Below, one piece after another: positions 22,672 to 30,850 of a stretch of DNA of 64,000 nt (its first letter is position 1; every line of letters starts with the position of its first letter). Origin of the DNA: Bacillus xiapuensis (GTDB taxonomy: Bacteria > Bacillota > Bacilli > Bacillales > Domibacillaceae); the NCBI RefSeq assembly GCF_002797355.1, contig NZ_KZ454939.1, positions 1,087,828 through 1,151,827 of the forward strand. The letters are read 5' to 3'. The notes under the pieces were generated by a model, which saw only the letters and a program-made list of their open reading frames with translations, searched no databases and was not told the DNA's origin. Both the position numbers and the translations under genes were made by a program.

Positions 22672-23328
22672 ATGAGAATAGCGATTGTCGGCGGCGGCCC
22701 CGAATCAGAACTGGCCGACTTGAATACATATCATAATGAAGACGTGTGCTGGGTGGGGGTAGACCGAGGAAATCTTTATTTGCTGGAGAGAGGGATTGTG
22801 CCGCAAGCGGCTATAGGGGACTTTGACTCCATCACAGATGCTGAGTGGATACGAATCAAGACAATACTCAAAGCCGATCAGATTCAGCGATTTCCGTCTG
22901 AAAAAGATCAAACGGATCTGGAAATTGCTCTTTTATGGGCGCTGAAACATGAGCCGCAAAAGATCACGATTTTTGGAGCAACTGGCGGCCGGCTGGATCA
23001 TTTTTTTGGCACGCTCAGTCTGTTAATGAACGAAAAAATGATCAATGCCGATGCGGACATCGAAATCATCGATCGCCGCAATCGAATTTCCCTTCGTCGC
23101 CCGGGTCGCTATCATGTTATTCAGAATGACAGTAAAGAGTATTTTTCCTTTTTTCCGCTTTCTTCCGAAGTGACAGGCTTTACCTTAACGGGGTTTAAAT
23201 ATCCGCTGACAAATCATACTGTTCAATTTGGTTCAACATTATATGTAAGCAATGAATTAATTGGAGAAAGTGGTACTTTTTCATTTGCAGCTGGCATATT
23301 ATTGGTAGTAAGAAGCGCTGATGATTGA
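22672..23328 (+). CDS. thiN: Thiamine pyrophosphokinase
   Basis: 218 residues; makes thiamine pyrophosphate from thiamine and ATP. The family motifs are clear: VGVDRGN, GDFDSI with the metal aspartates, PSEKDQTDLE, and GATGGRLDH. The C-terminal beta domain closes with SFAAGILLVV. The frame runs back to 22621, but ATG 22672 follows GGAGGAG with correct spacing and gives the family N terminus. Confidence 0.95.
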   Translation: MRIAIVGGGPESELADLNTYHNEDVCWVGVDRGNLYLLERGIVPQAAIGDFDSITDAEWIRIKTILKADQIQRFPSEKDQTDLEIALLWALKHEPQKITIFGATGGRLDHFFGTLSLLMNEKMINADADIEIIDRRNRISLRRPGRYHVIQNDSKEYFSFFPLSSEVTGFTLTGFKYPLTNHTVQFGSTLYVSNELIGESGTFSFAAGILLVVRSADD

Positions 23329-23357
23329 AGCAGTTTCTATATGGAGGGGTGGCATTC

Positions 23358-23435
23358 ATGAAATTTTATACCATTAAATTGCCTAAGTTTCTAGGCGGAT
23401 TAGTTCGTGCAATGCTTGGCACATTGAAAAAGTGA
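23358..23435 (+). CDS. spoVM: Stage V sporulation protein SpoVM
   Basis: A 25-residue protein, easily missed. SpoVM is an amphipathic helix that recognises the convex forespore membrane and anchors SpoIVA, the base of the spore coat. The first 14 residues, MKFYTIKLPKFLGG, are the same as in B. subtilis as I recall it, including P9, which is needed for localisation. The C terminus differs: it ends in GTLKK, where B. subtilis has GSFRKD, and is one residue shorter. GGAGGGG lies eight or so bases before the ATG. The position between thiN and rpmB is conserved. No convincing sigma-E promoter was seen upstream. Confidence 0.95.
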   Translation: MKFYTIKLPKFLGGLVRAMLGTLKK

Positions 23436-23469
23436 TGTCGATTTAGGTGAGAATAGATAATCAGAGGCA

Positions 23470-23512
23470 AAAGTGAAAAGCCCAGCCGCATTGCGGTTGG
23501 GCTTTTCACTTT
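23470..23512. terminator. Bidirectional terminator between spoVM and rpmB
   Basis: A 20-base-pair stem, 23470-23489 with 23493-23512, around an ATT loop and with one G-T pair. The GC-rich core GCCCAGCCGC is flanked by AAAA on one side and TTTT on the other, so it can end transcription in both directions. It serves the convergent spoVM and rpmB. Confidence 0.9.
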
Positions 23513-23519
23513 GAGAGTA

Positions 23520-23708
23520 TTATACACGCTCAACTTTTCCGGATTTTAATGCTCTTGCAGAAACCCAAACGCGTTTAGGTTTTCCATCTACTAGAATGCG
23601 AACTTTTTGAAGGTTAGCACCCCAAGTACGCTTGTTGGCGTTCATAGCGTGGGAACGAGCGTTGCCGGAACGAGCTTTACGACCTGTCACAACACACTTT
23701 TTAGGCAT
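23520..23708 (-). CDS. rpmB: 50S ribosomal protein L28
   Basis: 62 residues on the minus strand. The typical L28 pattern is present: [20 protein letters not shown], then [11 protein letters not shown] and [15 protein letters not shown] CxxC-type zinc site is absent, since only one N-terminal cysteine is seen. The ATG at 23708 follows GAGGAG; the open frame could start three codons earlier at a GTG, which I reject because of the ribosome site and the family length. Confidence 0.96.
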   Translation of the reverse strand: MPKKCVVTGRKARSGNARSHAMNANKRTWGANLQKVRILVDGKPKRVWVSARALKSGKVERV

Positions 23709-23759
23709 ATTATTCACTCCTCATCATTGAAGCTGAAAATACATAGGTTTCAACACTTC

Positions 23760-23765
23760 ATTATA
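23760..23765 (-). promoter_or_regulatory. Possible -10 element for rpmB
   Basis: TATAAT on the minus strand, giving a leader of about 45 bases before rpmB. No good -35 at 16-18 bases is visible, so this is tentative. Confidence 0.4.
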
Positions 23766-23891
23766 TTCTAAAAGATACCTTAATAATTTACCATACAACT
23801 TTTTTGAATGCAATACTTCTGTTGAAGTCTTTCAAGAAAAAAGCCTTGACACAATCAGCAGAATTTTGAAATGATAAGATGCGGACAATAG

Positions 23892-23920
23892 ATGACTTTT
23901 AAAACCACAGCAAGTATAGT
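23892..23920 (+). promoter_or_regulatory. Promoter for yloU-fakA
   Basis: ATGACT (23892-23897), a 17-base spacer, and TATAGT (23915-23920). A second candidate lies upstream: consensus TTGACA at 23846-23851 followed by an extended -10 TGATAAGAT at 23872-23880, but with a 23-base spacer that is too long. Confidence 0.5.
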
Positions 23921-23964
23921 AAAATGTCTTTAGTTTAGCACCAAATAAAAAAGGGGGGGTTTCA

Positions 23965-24327
23965 GTGGCCATTGAGCTGAAAACAAAGTACGGGCAAATT
24001 GATATCTCTAACGATGTAATTGCTATGATTGCGGGCGGAGCAGCAGTAGACTGCTATGGAATCGTCGGCATGGCATCTAAGAATCAAATAAAAGACGGAA
24101 TTACCGATATATTGCGCCGGGAAAACTTCACTAGAGGAGTAGTCGTCCGACAAGAGGAAGATCAAGTTTACATTGATATGTACATTATTGTAAGTTACGG
24201 AACGAAAATTTCTGAAGTGGCCAACAATGTTCAATCAAAAGTTAAATACACGCTTGATCAAACAGTCGGTCTATCCGTTGATTCGGTAAATATATTTGTG
24301 CAAGGGGTTCGGGTAACGAACCCATAG
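23965..24327 (+). CDS. yloU: Asp23/Gls24-family protein YloU
   Basis: 120-residue cytoplasmic protein of the Asp23 family. Members are linked to envelope stress, but their biochemical role is not settled. The family core is visible: GVVVRQEEDQVYIDMYIIVSYG, then KVKYTLDQTVGLSVDSVNIFVQGV. The start is GTG at 23965, after a G-rich ribosome site (AAGGGGGGG). It is followed by fakA 18 bases on, a pairing conserved in Bacillaceae. Confidence 0.92.
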   Translation: MAIELKTKYGQIDISNDVIAMIAGGAAVDCYGIVGMASKNQIKDGITDILRRENFTRGVVVRQEEDQVYIDMYIIVSYGTKISEVANNVQSKVKYTLDQTVGLSVDSVNIFVQGVRVTNP

Positions 24328-24345
24328 TGTGAGGAGGAAAGATTT

Positions 24346-26022
24346 GTGTCAATTACATCATTAGATGGGAAGCGGTTTGCCGACATGGTAAAAATGGGAG
24401 CAAGCCACCTGGCAGCAAATGCTGCGATGGTAGATGCTCTCAATGTTTTTCCTGTTCCTGACGGTGATACAGGAACGAACATGAATTTATCTATGACTTC
24501 GGGGGCGAAAGAAGTTCATCAATACGCGAGCGAACATTTCGGGAAGACGGCAGCTGCTTTATCAAAGGGTCTGCTGATGGGAGCGCGCGGCAATTCTGGC
24601 GTCATTTTATCCCAGCTGTTCCGCGGCTTTGCAAAAGCGGTTGAGCATCGGGAAGCAGTGGACAGCAAGGAGTTTGCTCATGCGTTCGAAGCGGGAATGC
24701 AAACAGCTTATAAAGCGGTGATGAAGCCGGTGGAAGGGACGATTCTGACTGTTGCTAAAGACGGGGCCAATAAAGCAGTTGCTGTGGCCAAAAAGCAGAA
24801 GGATATCGTTGCTGTGATGGAAGCGCTAGTGGAAGAGGCTAGAGCTTCATTGGCTCGCACGCCTGAATTCTTGCCGGTGCTGAAAGAAGTGGGAGTCGTC
24901 GATAGCGGCGGCCAAGGGCTTCTGTTAGTATATGAGGGCTTTCTTGCTGCGTTAAAGGGGGAGGACTTGCCTGAAGTTCCAGGGCTTTCTCCGGATATGG
25001 AAGAGCTTGTCAGCGCTGAGCATCATAAAAGCGTGCAGAGCTTTATGGATACAGCAGATATAGAATTTGGCTACTGCACAGAGTTTATGGTTCGGTTTGA
25101 AGAGGATAAGGTAGCCAAGCATCCTTTTTCCGAAGAGAATTTTCGCGCTGATTTAAGCCGATTCGGCGATTCATTGCTCGTCATTGCGGATGATGAAATC
25201 GCTAAAGTTCATATTCACTCCGAACAGCCTGGTGAGGTGCTAACTTACGGGCAAAGGTACGGCAGTTTAATTAGCATGAAAATCGAAAACATGCGCGAGC
25301 AGCACAGCCATATCATCGAACGGGATGCGGCACCTTCCTCAACCTCTGCGCGCAAAGCGGAAAAGCAGGAATATGGCGTTGTAACCGTGGCCATGGGGGA
25401 AGGAATTGCTGAATTGTTTAGAAGCATCGGGGCAGCCGAGGTCATCGAAGGCGGCCAAACGATGAACCCGAGCACGGAGGACATCGTAAAAGCGATTGAA
25501 AAAGTCAACGCTAGAAAAGTCATCATTTTACCGAATAACAAGAACATCGTCATGGCTGCAGAGCAAGCCGCTGAAGTGGTGGAGATGGACGCGATCGTTG
25601 TTCCATCGAAAACGGTACCTCAAGGAATAGCTTCCTTGCTTGCTTTCAACCCGGAATTGGGAATCAAAGAGAACCAATCAGCTATGACAGCGGCACTCGG
25701 ACATGTGAAAACAGGACAAATTACTTTTGCTGTACGCGATACGAATATTGATGGCATTGAAATTGCCAAAGATGATTTCATGGGGATTGCGGATGGCAAG
25801 ATCGTATTAACGAATAAAGATAAAGTACAGGCGGCGATCTCTCTGCTTCGAGAAATGTTGGATGAAGAATCGGAAATTGTCACAATTCTTTATGGAGAAG
25901 ATGCCCGCGCCGATGAAGTACGAGCGGTAACCTCCTTTATTGAAGAGCAGTATGAGGATGTAGAAGTTGAGGTGCATAACGGCAAACAGCCGCTGTATTC
26001 TTTTATTTTCTCGGTTGAATAA
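24346..26022 (+). CDS. fakA: Fatty acid kinase catalytic subunit FakA (DAK2 domain, YloV)
   Basis: 558 residues. The N-terminal Dak2 (DhaL-like) ATP-binding domain carries NVFPVPDGDTGTNMNLSM, whose aspartates bind Mg-ATP. FakA phosphorylates fatty acids held by a FakB partner so they can enter phospholipid synthesis. The C-terminal half (from about residue 300) matches the DegV-like/DAK1-2 region, with GVVTVAMGEG and ILPNNKNIVMAAEQAA. The start is GTG 24346 after GAGGAGGAAAG. The kinase function comes from work on Staphylococcus FakA. Confidence 0.9.
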   Translation: MSITSLDGKRFADMVKMGASHLAANAAMVDALNVFPVPDGDTGTNMNLSMTSGAKEVHQYASEHFGKTAAALSKGLLMGARGNSGVILSQLFRGFAKAVEHREAVDSKEFAHAFEAGMQTAYKAVMKPVEGTILTVAKDGANKAVAVAKKQKDIVAVMEALVEEARASLARTPEFLPVLKEVGVVDSGGQGLLLVYEGFLAALKGEDLPEVPGLSPDMEELVSAEHHKSVQSFMDTADIEFGYCTEFMVRFEEDKVAKHPFSEENFRADLSRFGDSLLVIADDEIAKVHIHSEQPGEVLTYGQRYGSLISMKIENMREQHSHIIERDAAPSSTSARKAEKQEYGVVTVAMGEGIAELFRSIGAAEVIEGGQTMNPSTEDIVKAIEKVNARKVIILPNNKNIVMAAEQAAEVVEMDAIVVPSKTVPQGIASLLAFNPELGIKENQSAMTAALGHVKTGQITFAVRDTNIDGIEIAKDDFMGIADGKIVLTNKDKVQAAISLLREMLDEESEIVTILYGEDARADEVRAVTSFIEEQYEDVEVEVHNGKQPLYSFIFSVE

Positions 26023-26023
26023 T

Positions 26024-26054
26024 AAAAAAAGAAGGGCTTCCCCTTCTTTTTTTT
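26024..26054 (+). terminator. Rho-independent terminator after fakA
   Basis: AAAAAAAGAAGGG (26024-26036) pairs with CCCTTCTTTTTTT (26041-26053) around a CTTC loop, and the T run is part of the stem and tail. Confidence 0.9.
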
Positions 26055-26376
26055 ATGTGTGCAATTTCAGCGACAGCGTTATAAAATGAGATAGAGACGA
26101 ATAGATAAAGAGCATCTTCAGACAGCGGGATGCTCTTTCATGCCCGCTGCTGAAAAAAAGAAGAAAGGCTACCACCGCAACGTCCTGCTGCAGCGCCTTT
26201 TTGATCCGCTTCCGTGCAGGCCCGAATGAACCGGGCATTTAGGTGCCGTGATTCTCCCAGCGGACACTTATACTTCTGCTCCTCCGATTGCTGAAGCGGG
26301 AGATAAAGGCTTCCTATGCGCGGGATAAAGAAGGCTTGCGGCTTACGTACTTCAGGAGACGAAAGGAGGCAGCGTT
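26055..26376 (+). other. Structured untranslated stretch before sdaAB
   Basis: 322 bases with no convincing gene. Two mutually exclusive hairpins are visible. One pairs AAAGAGCATC (26107-26116) with GATGCTCTTT (26129-26138). The other pairs TTCAGACAGCGGG (26117-26129, A22 bulged) with CCCGCTGCTGAA (26143-26154). A further stem AAAGGC (26164-26169)/GCCTTT (26195-26200) is followed by a T5 run. Later CTCCC (26254-26258)/GGGAG (26298-26302) can pair. A TATAAA at 26080-26085 could be a -10. It looks like an attenuator or cis-acting leader but matches no class I know; it is not a T-box, glycine or THF riboswitch by sequence. Confidence 0.5.
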
Positions 26377-27039
26377 ATGAAATATAAAAGCGTTTTTGAT
26401 ATTATTGGCCCGGTGATGATTGGGCCTTCCAGTTCACATACGGCTGGAGCGGCAAGAATTGGCCGGGTTGCCAGGGAGTTATTCGGCAGAGAACCCAAGT
26501 GGGCGACTGTGTCTTTATACGGTTCATTTGCTCAAACGTATAAAGGGCATGCAACAGATGTAGCGCTCATCGGCGGCTTGTTGGGTTTCGACCCTTGTGA
26601 TGAACGAATCAAAGATGCGATTACTTTAGCGAAAAGCCGGGGAATGAAGATTCAATTTATCGAAGAAGTGGCGGTTCCTGCTCATCCCAACACGGCAAGA
26701 ATCCGCATAGGGGACAGCACTGGAGAAATGGAACTTGCCGGTATTTCGATTGGCGGGGGCAAGATTGAAATCACGGAGCTAAACGGATTTGAATTAAAGC
26801 TTTCGGGTCATCATCCCGCTATATTAGTTGTTCATAATGACCGCTTCGGTGCGATTGCAACCGTCGCTAACGAGCTGGCAAAACATCAGATTAACATCGG
26901 CCATATGGAAGTTTCCCGGAAAGCCAAAGGAGAAATGGCGATGATGACTATTGAAGTGGATCATGCGATTGATGAAGAAGTGCTGGATGATATCCGCTTG
27001 CTGCCCAATGTCATCCAAGTTGCTCGGATCGCCGACTGA
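26377..27039 (+). CDS. sdaAB: L-serine ammonia-lyase, iron-sulfur-dependent, beta subunit
   Basis: 220 residues. With SdaAA it forms the [4Fe-4S] enzyme that turns L-serine into pyruvate and ammonia. The N terminus has the SSSHTAGAARIGR substrate segment; the C terminus (from about residue 148) is an ACT domain, often the serine-binding regulatory part. The ATG follows AAAGGAGGCAGC. The gene lies 38 bases from the sdaAA start. Confidence 0.95.
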   Translation: MKYKSVFDIIGPVMIGPSSSHTAGAARIGRVARELFGREPKWATVSLYGSFAQTYKGHATDVALIGGLLGFDPCDERIKDAITLAKSRGMKIQFIEEVAVPAHPNTARIRIGDSTGEMELAGISIGGGKIEITELNGFELKLSGHHPAILVVHNDRFGAIATVANELAKHQINIGHMEVSRKAKGEMAMMTIEVDHAIDEEVLDDIRLLPNVIQVARIAD

Positions 27040-27077
27040 TCATGATTCCACTGAAAAGAGGAACAGGAGGGAGCCAT

Positions 27078-27968
27078 TTGCTTAAAAGTGTGGCTGAGTT
27101 GGTTGAGCTGGCTCAATGCCAGCATAAAAAAATTTCAGATATTATGATTGAGCAGGAAATGAGCCTCGCGGAAAAATCATATAAGGAAGTCCTATCCATT
27201 ATGGAAAGAAACTTGGAAGTAATGGAGAAAGCGGTGGATCGCGGACTGAAAGGCGTACAATCTCTTACAGGGCTAACCGGGGGAGATGCAGTCCTCCTGC
27301 AGGAGTATATTCAAAAGGGGAATGCGCTCTCGGGGCCTTTATTGCTGGATGCAGTCAGCAAAGCTGTGGCGACGAATGAAGTGAATGCAGCGATGGGCAC
27401 TATTTGTGCCACGCCGACGGCCGGGAGCGCCGGCGTCGTTCCCGGAACATTATTTGCCGTTCAAGAAAGATTAAAGCCGACAAAAGAAGAGAAAATTCGT
27501 TTTTTGTTTACGGCGGGTGCTTTCGGATATGTTGTGGCGAATAATGCCTCTATTTCAGGAGCAGCTGGAGGATGCCAGGCGGAGGTAGGGTCTGCTTCCG
27601 GGATGGCGGCGGCAGCAATTGTGGAAATGGCTGGCGGAACACCTGCGCAGAGCGCAGAGGCGATGGCGATCACACTGAAGAATATGCTGGGCCTTGTCTG
27701 TGATCCGGTGGCCGGATTAGTCGAAGTGCCGTGCGTGAAAAGGAATGCGATGGGCGCAGCCAATGCGATCGTAGCGGCGGATATGGCGCTTGCCGGCATT
27801 ACGAGCAGAATCCCATGCGATGAAGTGATAGAGGCAATGTATCAAATTGGCCAAACGATGCCCGTTGCCTTAAGGGAGACAGCGGGAGGAGGTCTCGCTG
27901 CCACGCCAACCGGGCGCAAGCTGGAGGGACAAATATATGGAACGCGAAACAGCAGTAACAGAGAGTAA
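27078..27968 (+). CDS. sdaAA: L-serine ammonia-lyase, iron-sulfur-dependent, alpha subunit
   Basis: 296 residues, the catalytic subunit. The conserved segments AAMGTICATPTAGSAGVVPG, NNASISGAAGGCQAEVGSA and GLVCDPVAGLVEVPCVKRN hold the cysteines that bind the iron-sulfur cluster. I place the start at TTG 27078, after AGGAGGGA and in line with the Bacillus N terminus (LKSVAELVEL). The frame opens earlier, at an ATG at 27042, but that lacks a ribosome site. The 3' end overlaps recG by 32 bases. Confidence 0.94.
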   Translation: MLKSVAELVELAQCQHKKISDIMIEQEMSLAEKSYKEVLSIMERNLEVMEKAVDRGLKGVQSLTGLTGGDAVLLQEYIQKGNALSGPLLLDAVSKAVATNEVNAAMGTICATPTAGSAGVVPGTLFAVQERLKPTKEEKIRFLFTAGAFGYVVANNASISGAAGGCQAEVGSASGMAAAAIVEMAGGTPAQSAEAMAITLKNMLGLVCDPVAGLVEVPCVKRNAMGAANAIVAADMALAGITSRIPCDEVIEAMYQIGQTMPVALRETAGGGLAATPTGRKLEGQIYGTRNSSNRE

Positions 27969-30012
27969 TTCACCGCTTTTGCAAACAGTGGAAGCGTTAA
28001 AGGGGGTTGGAAAAGAAACGGCATTATCATTAAAAGAGCTTGGCATCGCCACAATCAAGGATTTGCTCGATTACTTTCCTTCTCGATATGAGGATTATCG
28101 TCTTCGCGATTTAGCAGATGTTGCCCATGAAGAGCGAGTGACCGTTGAAGGAAAAGTGCACAGCCAGCCTGCAGTGATGTTTTATGCCAAAAAAAAATCG
28201 CGGCTGACGTTTAAATTGCTCGTTGGCCGCTATTTAATCAATGTTACATTCTTTAATCAGCCTTACCTAAAGAATAAAATCAATTTGAATGACACCGTCA
28301 CGATCACGGGTAAGTGGGATAAACACCGCCAAACGATCACTGCCCAGCAGCTGACTGGCGGTCCTCATCAGAACCAAAAAGACTTTGAGCCCGTTTACTT
28401 ATTAAAAGGGGAAATTGCCCAAAAGCCCTTTCGCAAATTTATCGGACAGGCGCTGTCACAGTATGGAGAGTTCATCGAGGAAACGCTTCCTGAACCGCTT
28501 TTGCATAAGTATAAACTGCGCGGCCGCCGTGAAGCCCTTCATCAGCTTCACTTTCCGGCCAGTCAGGAGGACATTAAGCAGGCAAGGCGGCGATTTGTAT
28601 ATGAAGAATTTCTATATTTCCAATTGAAAATGCAGGCGCTCAGAAAGTTTGAACGGGAGCATTCAAAGGGGACCGCGCAACATTACGATTTAAGCAAGCT
28701 GAAGCAATTCATTCAGTCATTGCCCTTTACGATGACGAAGGCTCAACAAAGAGTGATCAATGATATTTGTAAGGATCTTAAAGCTCCTTATCGGATGAAC
28801 CGCCTTCTTCAAGGAGATGTCGGCAGCGGCAAAACCGCCGTGGCCGCGGTTAGTCTTTATGCCAGCGTGACGGCAGGGCATCAAGGAGCGCTGATGGTCC
28901 CAACTGAAATTTTAGCGGAGCAGCACGCAGAATCGCTTCAAAAAATGTACGAACCAATGGGCTTGAACCTGGCTCTGCTTACGAGTTCTGTAAAAGGAAA
29001 CCGCAGAAAAGAGCTGCTTTCCAAGCTGGCAACCGGCGAAATTGATGTAGTGGTTGGAACGCATGCTCTCATTCAGGAGGATGTGAATTTTCATAATCTG
29101 GGTCTCGTCATTACAGATGAACAGCATCGGTTTGGCGTCAAACAGCGCAGGGTGCTAAGGGAGAAAGGAGAAAATCCGGACGTTCTGTTCATGACGGCCA
29201 CACCGATACCGAGAACGTTAGCCATCACGGTGTTTGGGGAAATGGACGTATCGGTCATTGATGAAATGCCCGCGGGGCGCAAACCGGTCGAAACGTATTG
29301 GGCAAGGGAGGAGATGTTGAACCGCGTGCTTGGCTTTATGGAAAGAGAATTGGCCAAGGGGCGGCAGGCGTATGTCATTTGCCCGTTAATCGAAGAATCC
29401 GAGAAGCTGGATCTGCAAAACGCGTTGGATGTACATGCTCAGCTTGTGCATTATTTCCACGGGCGATACCGCATCGGTCTGATGCACGGACGTCTTCATG
29501 CGGATGAGAAGGAAGCGGTCATGAAAGGTTTTGCCGAGCGACAGGTTCAAGTGCTTGTTTCCACTACGGTGGTAGAGGTAGGAGTGAATGTGCCGAATGC
29601 TACTGTGATGGTCATCTATGATGCCGAGCGCTTTGGACTTTCTCAGCTTCATCAGCTGCGCGGCCGTGTCGGAAGGGGAGATGAGCAATCCTATTGTATT
29701 TTGCTGGCTAATCCGAAAACGGAGGTTGGCCAAGAGCGAATGAAGATCATGACGGAAACGAATGACGGTTTTACACTGAGCGAAAAGGATTTGGAGCTGC
29801 GCGGTCCCGGAGATTTTTTTGGGAAAAAGCAAAGCGGACTTCCCGAGTTTAAAATGGCGGACATGGTTCACGATTACCGCACGCTTGAAGCGGCGAGGGC
29901 AGATGCCAAACAAATGGTGGAATCAGACGCGTTTTGGACGGATCGCGCATATCTGTTTCTTCGTGACTGCTTGGAGAAATCAGGTGTTCTGTCCGGGGAG
30001 AAATTGGATTAG
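27937..30012 (+). CDS. recG: ATP-dependent DNA helicase RecG
   Basis: 691 residues; remodels stalled forks and branch-migrates Holliday junctions. The N-terminal wedge domain (OB fold, about residues 50-165) is followed by the helicase core. Walker A GDVGSGKT is at 293-300, DEQH at 394-397, motif III TATPIPRT, motif VI QLRGRVGRG. The TRG helical hairpin is near the end (DLELRGPGDFFG). It is slightly longer than B. subtilis RecG (682). GGAGGG before ATG 27937 supports the start, inside the sdaAA end. Confidence 0.96.
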   Translation: MERETAVTESNSPLLQTVEALKGVGKETALSLKELGIATIKDLLDYFPSRYEDYRLRDLADVAHEERVTVEGKVHSQPAVMFYAKKKSRLTFKLLVGRYLINVTFFNQPYLKNKINLNDTVTITGKWDKHRQTITAQQLTGGPHQNQKDFEPVYLLKGEIAQKPFRKFIGQALSQYGEFIEETLPEPLLHKYKLRGRREALHQLHFPASQEDIKQARRRFVYEEFLYFQLKMQALRKFEREHSKGTAQHYDLSKLKQFIQSLPFTMTKAQQRVINDICKDLKAPYRMNRLLQGDVGSGKTAVAAVSLYASVTAGHQGALMVPTEILAEQHAESLQKMYEPMGLNLALLTSSVKGNRRKELLSKLATGEIDVVVGTHALIQEDVNFHNLGLVITDEQHRFGVKQRRVLREKGENPDVLFMTATPIPRTLAITVFGEMDVSVIDEMPAGRKPVETYWAREEMLNRVLGFMERELAKGRQAYVICPLIEESEKLDLQNALDVHAQLVHYFHGRYRIGLMHGRLHADEKEAVMKGFAERQVQVLVSTTVVEVGVNVPNATVMVIYDAERFGLSQLHQLRGRVGRGDEQSYCILLANPKTEVGQERMKIMTETNDGFTLSEKDLELRGPGDFFGKKQSGLPEFKMADMVHDYRTLEAARADAKQMVESDAFWTDRAYLFLRDCLEKSGVLSGEKLD

Positions 30013-30174
30013 AAGGAAAGGGAGGGTTTTCTTCTAATCCCTCTGCTGACAGGTGCAGTATCCGCCGCGGTCTCACTTGTTCTTTCATGGATGGATTTGC
30101 TCGATGTGATGCTTCCGGTCTCATCAGCGTTTTCAAGTTAAACAGAGGAAGGGGATCGTATTTGCTTTTCTCTT

Positions 30175-30211
30175 AAAAAGAATGCAAGTTTTTTCTTGCA
30201 TTCTTTTTTTT
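30175..30211 (+). terminator. Rho-independent terminator before fapR
   Basis: AAAAAGAATGCAAG (30175-30188) pairs with CTTGCATTCTTTTT (30195-30208) around a T6 loop, ending in T8. The 3' arm also holds the likely -35 of the fapR promoter. Confidence 0.92.
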
Positions 30212-30224
30212 AAGCTTTTATACT
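30196..30224 (+). promoter_or_regulatory. Promoter of the fapR-plsX-fabD-fabG operon
   Basis: TTGCAT (30196-30201), a 17-base spacer and TATACT (30219-30224). The start of transcription would fall about 30231, inside the FapR box, so bound FapR would block it. Confidence 0.65.
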
Positions 30225-30228
30225 ACTA

Positions 30229-30245
30229 TTAGTACCTAGTCCTAA
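30229..30245 (+). promoter_or_regulatory. FapR operator
   Basis: TTAGTACCTAGTCCTAA matches the 17-base FapR palindrome (TTAGTACCTRNTACTAA family) with one or two differences in the right arm. It lies directly after the -10, as at other FapR-controlled lipid operons. It would make the operon self-controlled and released by malonyl-CoA. Confidence 0.88.
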
Positions 30246-30265
30246 TATCGGATGGTGTGAAGTGG

Positions 30266-30850
30266 ATGAGACGTTCAAAAAAAGACAGACAAACAGAGCT
30301 TCAGGAGACGATTGCTGACAATCCTTTTGTAACAGATGAAGAGCTGGCTGACCGCTTTCAAGTGAGCGTGCAGACAATTCGTTTGGATCGGATGGAGCTG
30401 TCCATACCTGAGCTTCGTGAAAGAATCAAGCATGTTGCGAAAGAAAAGCTTGCCGATGAAGTGCGCTCGCTGCCAATTGAGGAAGTAGTTGGTGAAGTGA
30501 TTGACATTGAACTTGACCAAAGCGCGATCTCTATTTTTGATGTCAAGAAGAATCACGTCTTCACAAGAAACGGCATTGCCCGCGGTCATCACTTATTCGC
30601 CCAAGCCAATTCGCTTGCGGTTGCTGTCATTAACGATGAACTGGCTTTGACGGCTAAAGCGAATATTCGTTTTACCCGCACGGTTTATGAAGGTGAGCGG
30701 GTAGTAGCGAAAGCTAAGGTGACGAATGTGAATACAGAGAAAGAACGGACAACAGTTGAAGTGAACAGCTATGTGGGCCAGGAGCTTGTATTTCAAGGAG
30801 AATTTACGATGTATCGTTCCAATATATCAGCAAAGGATGAAACGAAATGA
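30266..30850 (+). CDS. fapR: Transcription factor FapR, fatty acid and phospholipid synthesis regulator
   Basis: 194 residues; represses lipid genes and is released by malonyl-CoA. An N-terminal DeoR-like helix-turn-helix ([20 protein letters not shown], about 22-41) is joined to a C-terminal hot-dog fold that binds malonyl-CoA ([20 protein letters not shown]). I use ATG 30266, giving MRRSKK as in Bacillus; a GTG at 30257 adds three residues. Its stop overlaps plsX (ATGA). Confidence 0.95.
   Translation: MRRSKKDRQTELQETIADNPFVTDEELADRFQVSVQTIRLDRMELSIPELRERIKHVAKEKLADEVRSLPIEEVVGEVIDIELDQSAISIFDVKKNHVFTRNGIARGHHLFAQANSLAVAVINDELALTAKANIRFTRTVYEGERVVAKAKVTNVNTEKERTTVEVNSYVGQELVFQGEFTMYRSNISAKDETK

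Noticed and set aside
26164-26200. T-box-like sequence before sdaAB (AAAGGCTACCACCGC ... CGTCC)
   Set aside because: The required TGGNACC bulge is not present and there is no specifier stem, so it is not a T-box.
26053-26238. A 61-residue minus-strand frame in the sdaAB leader
   Set aside because: Opposite the hairpins, no ribosome site, no recognisable protein pattern.
26316-26385. A 23-codon frame overlapping the sdaAB start
   Set aside because: No ribosome site of its own and it covers the sdaAB ribosome site; chance frame.
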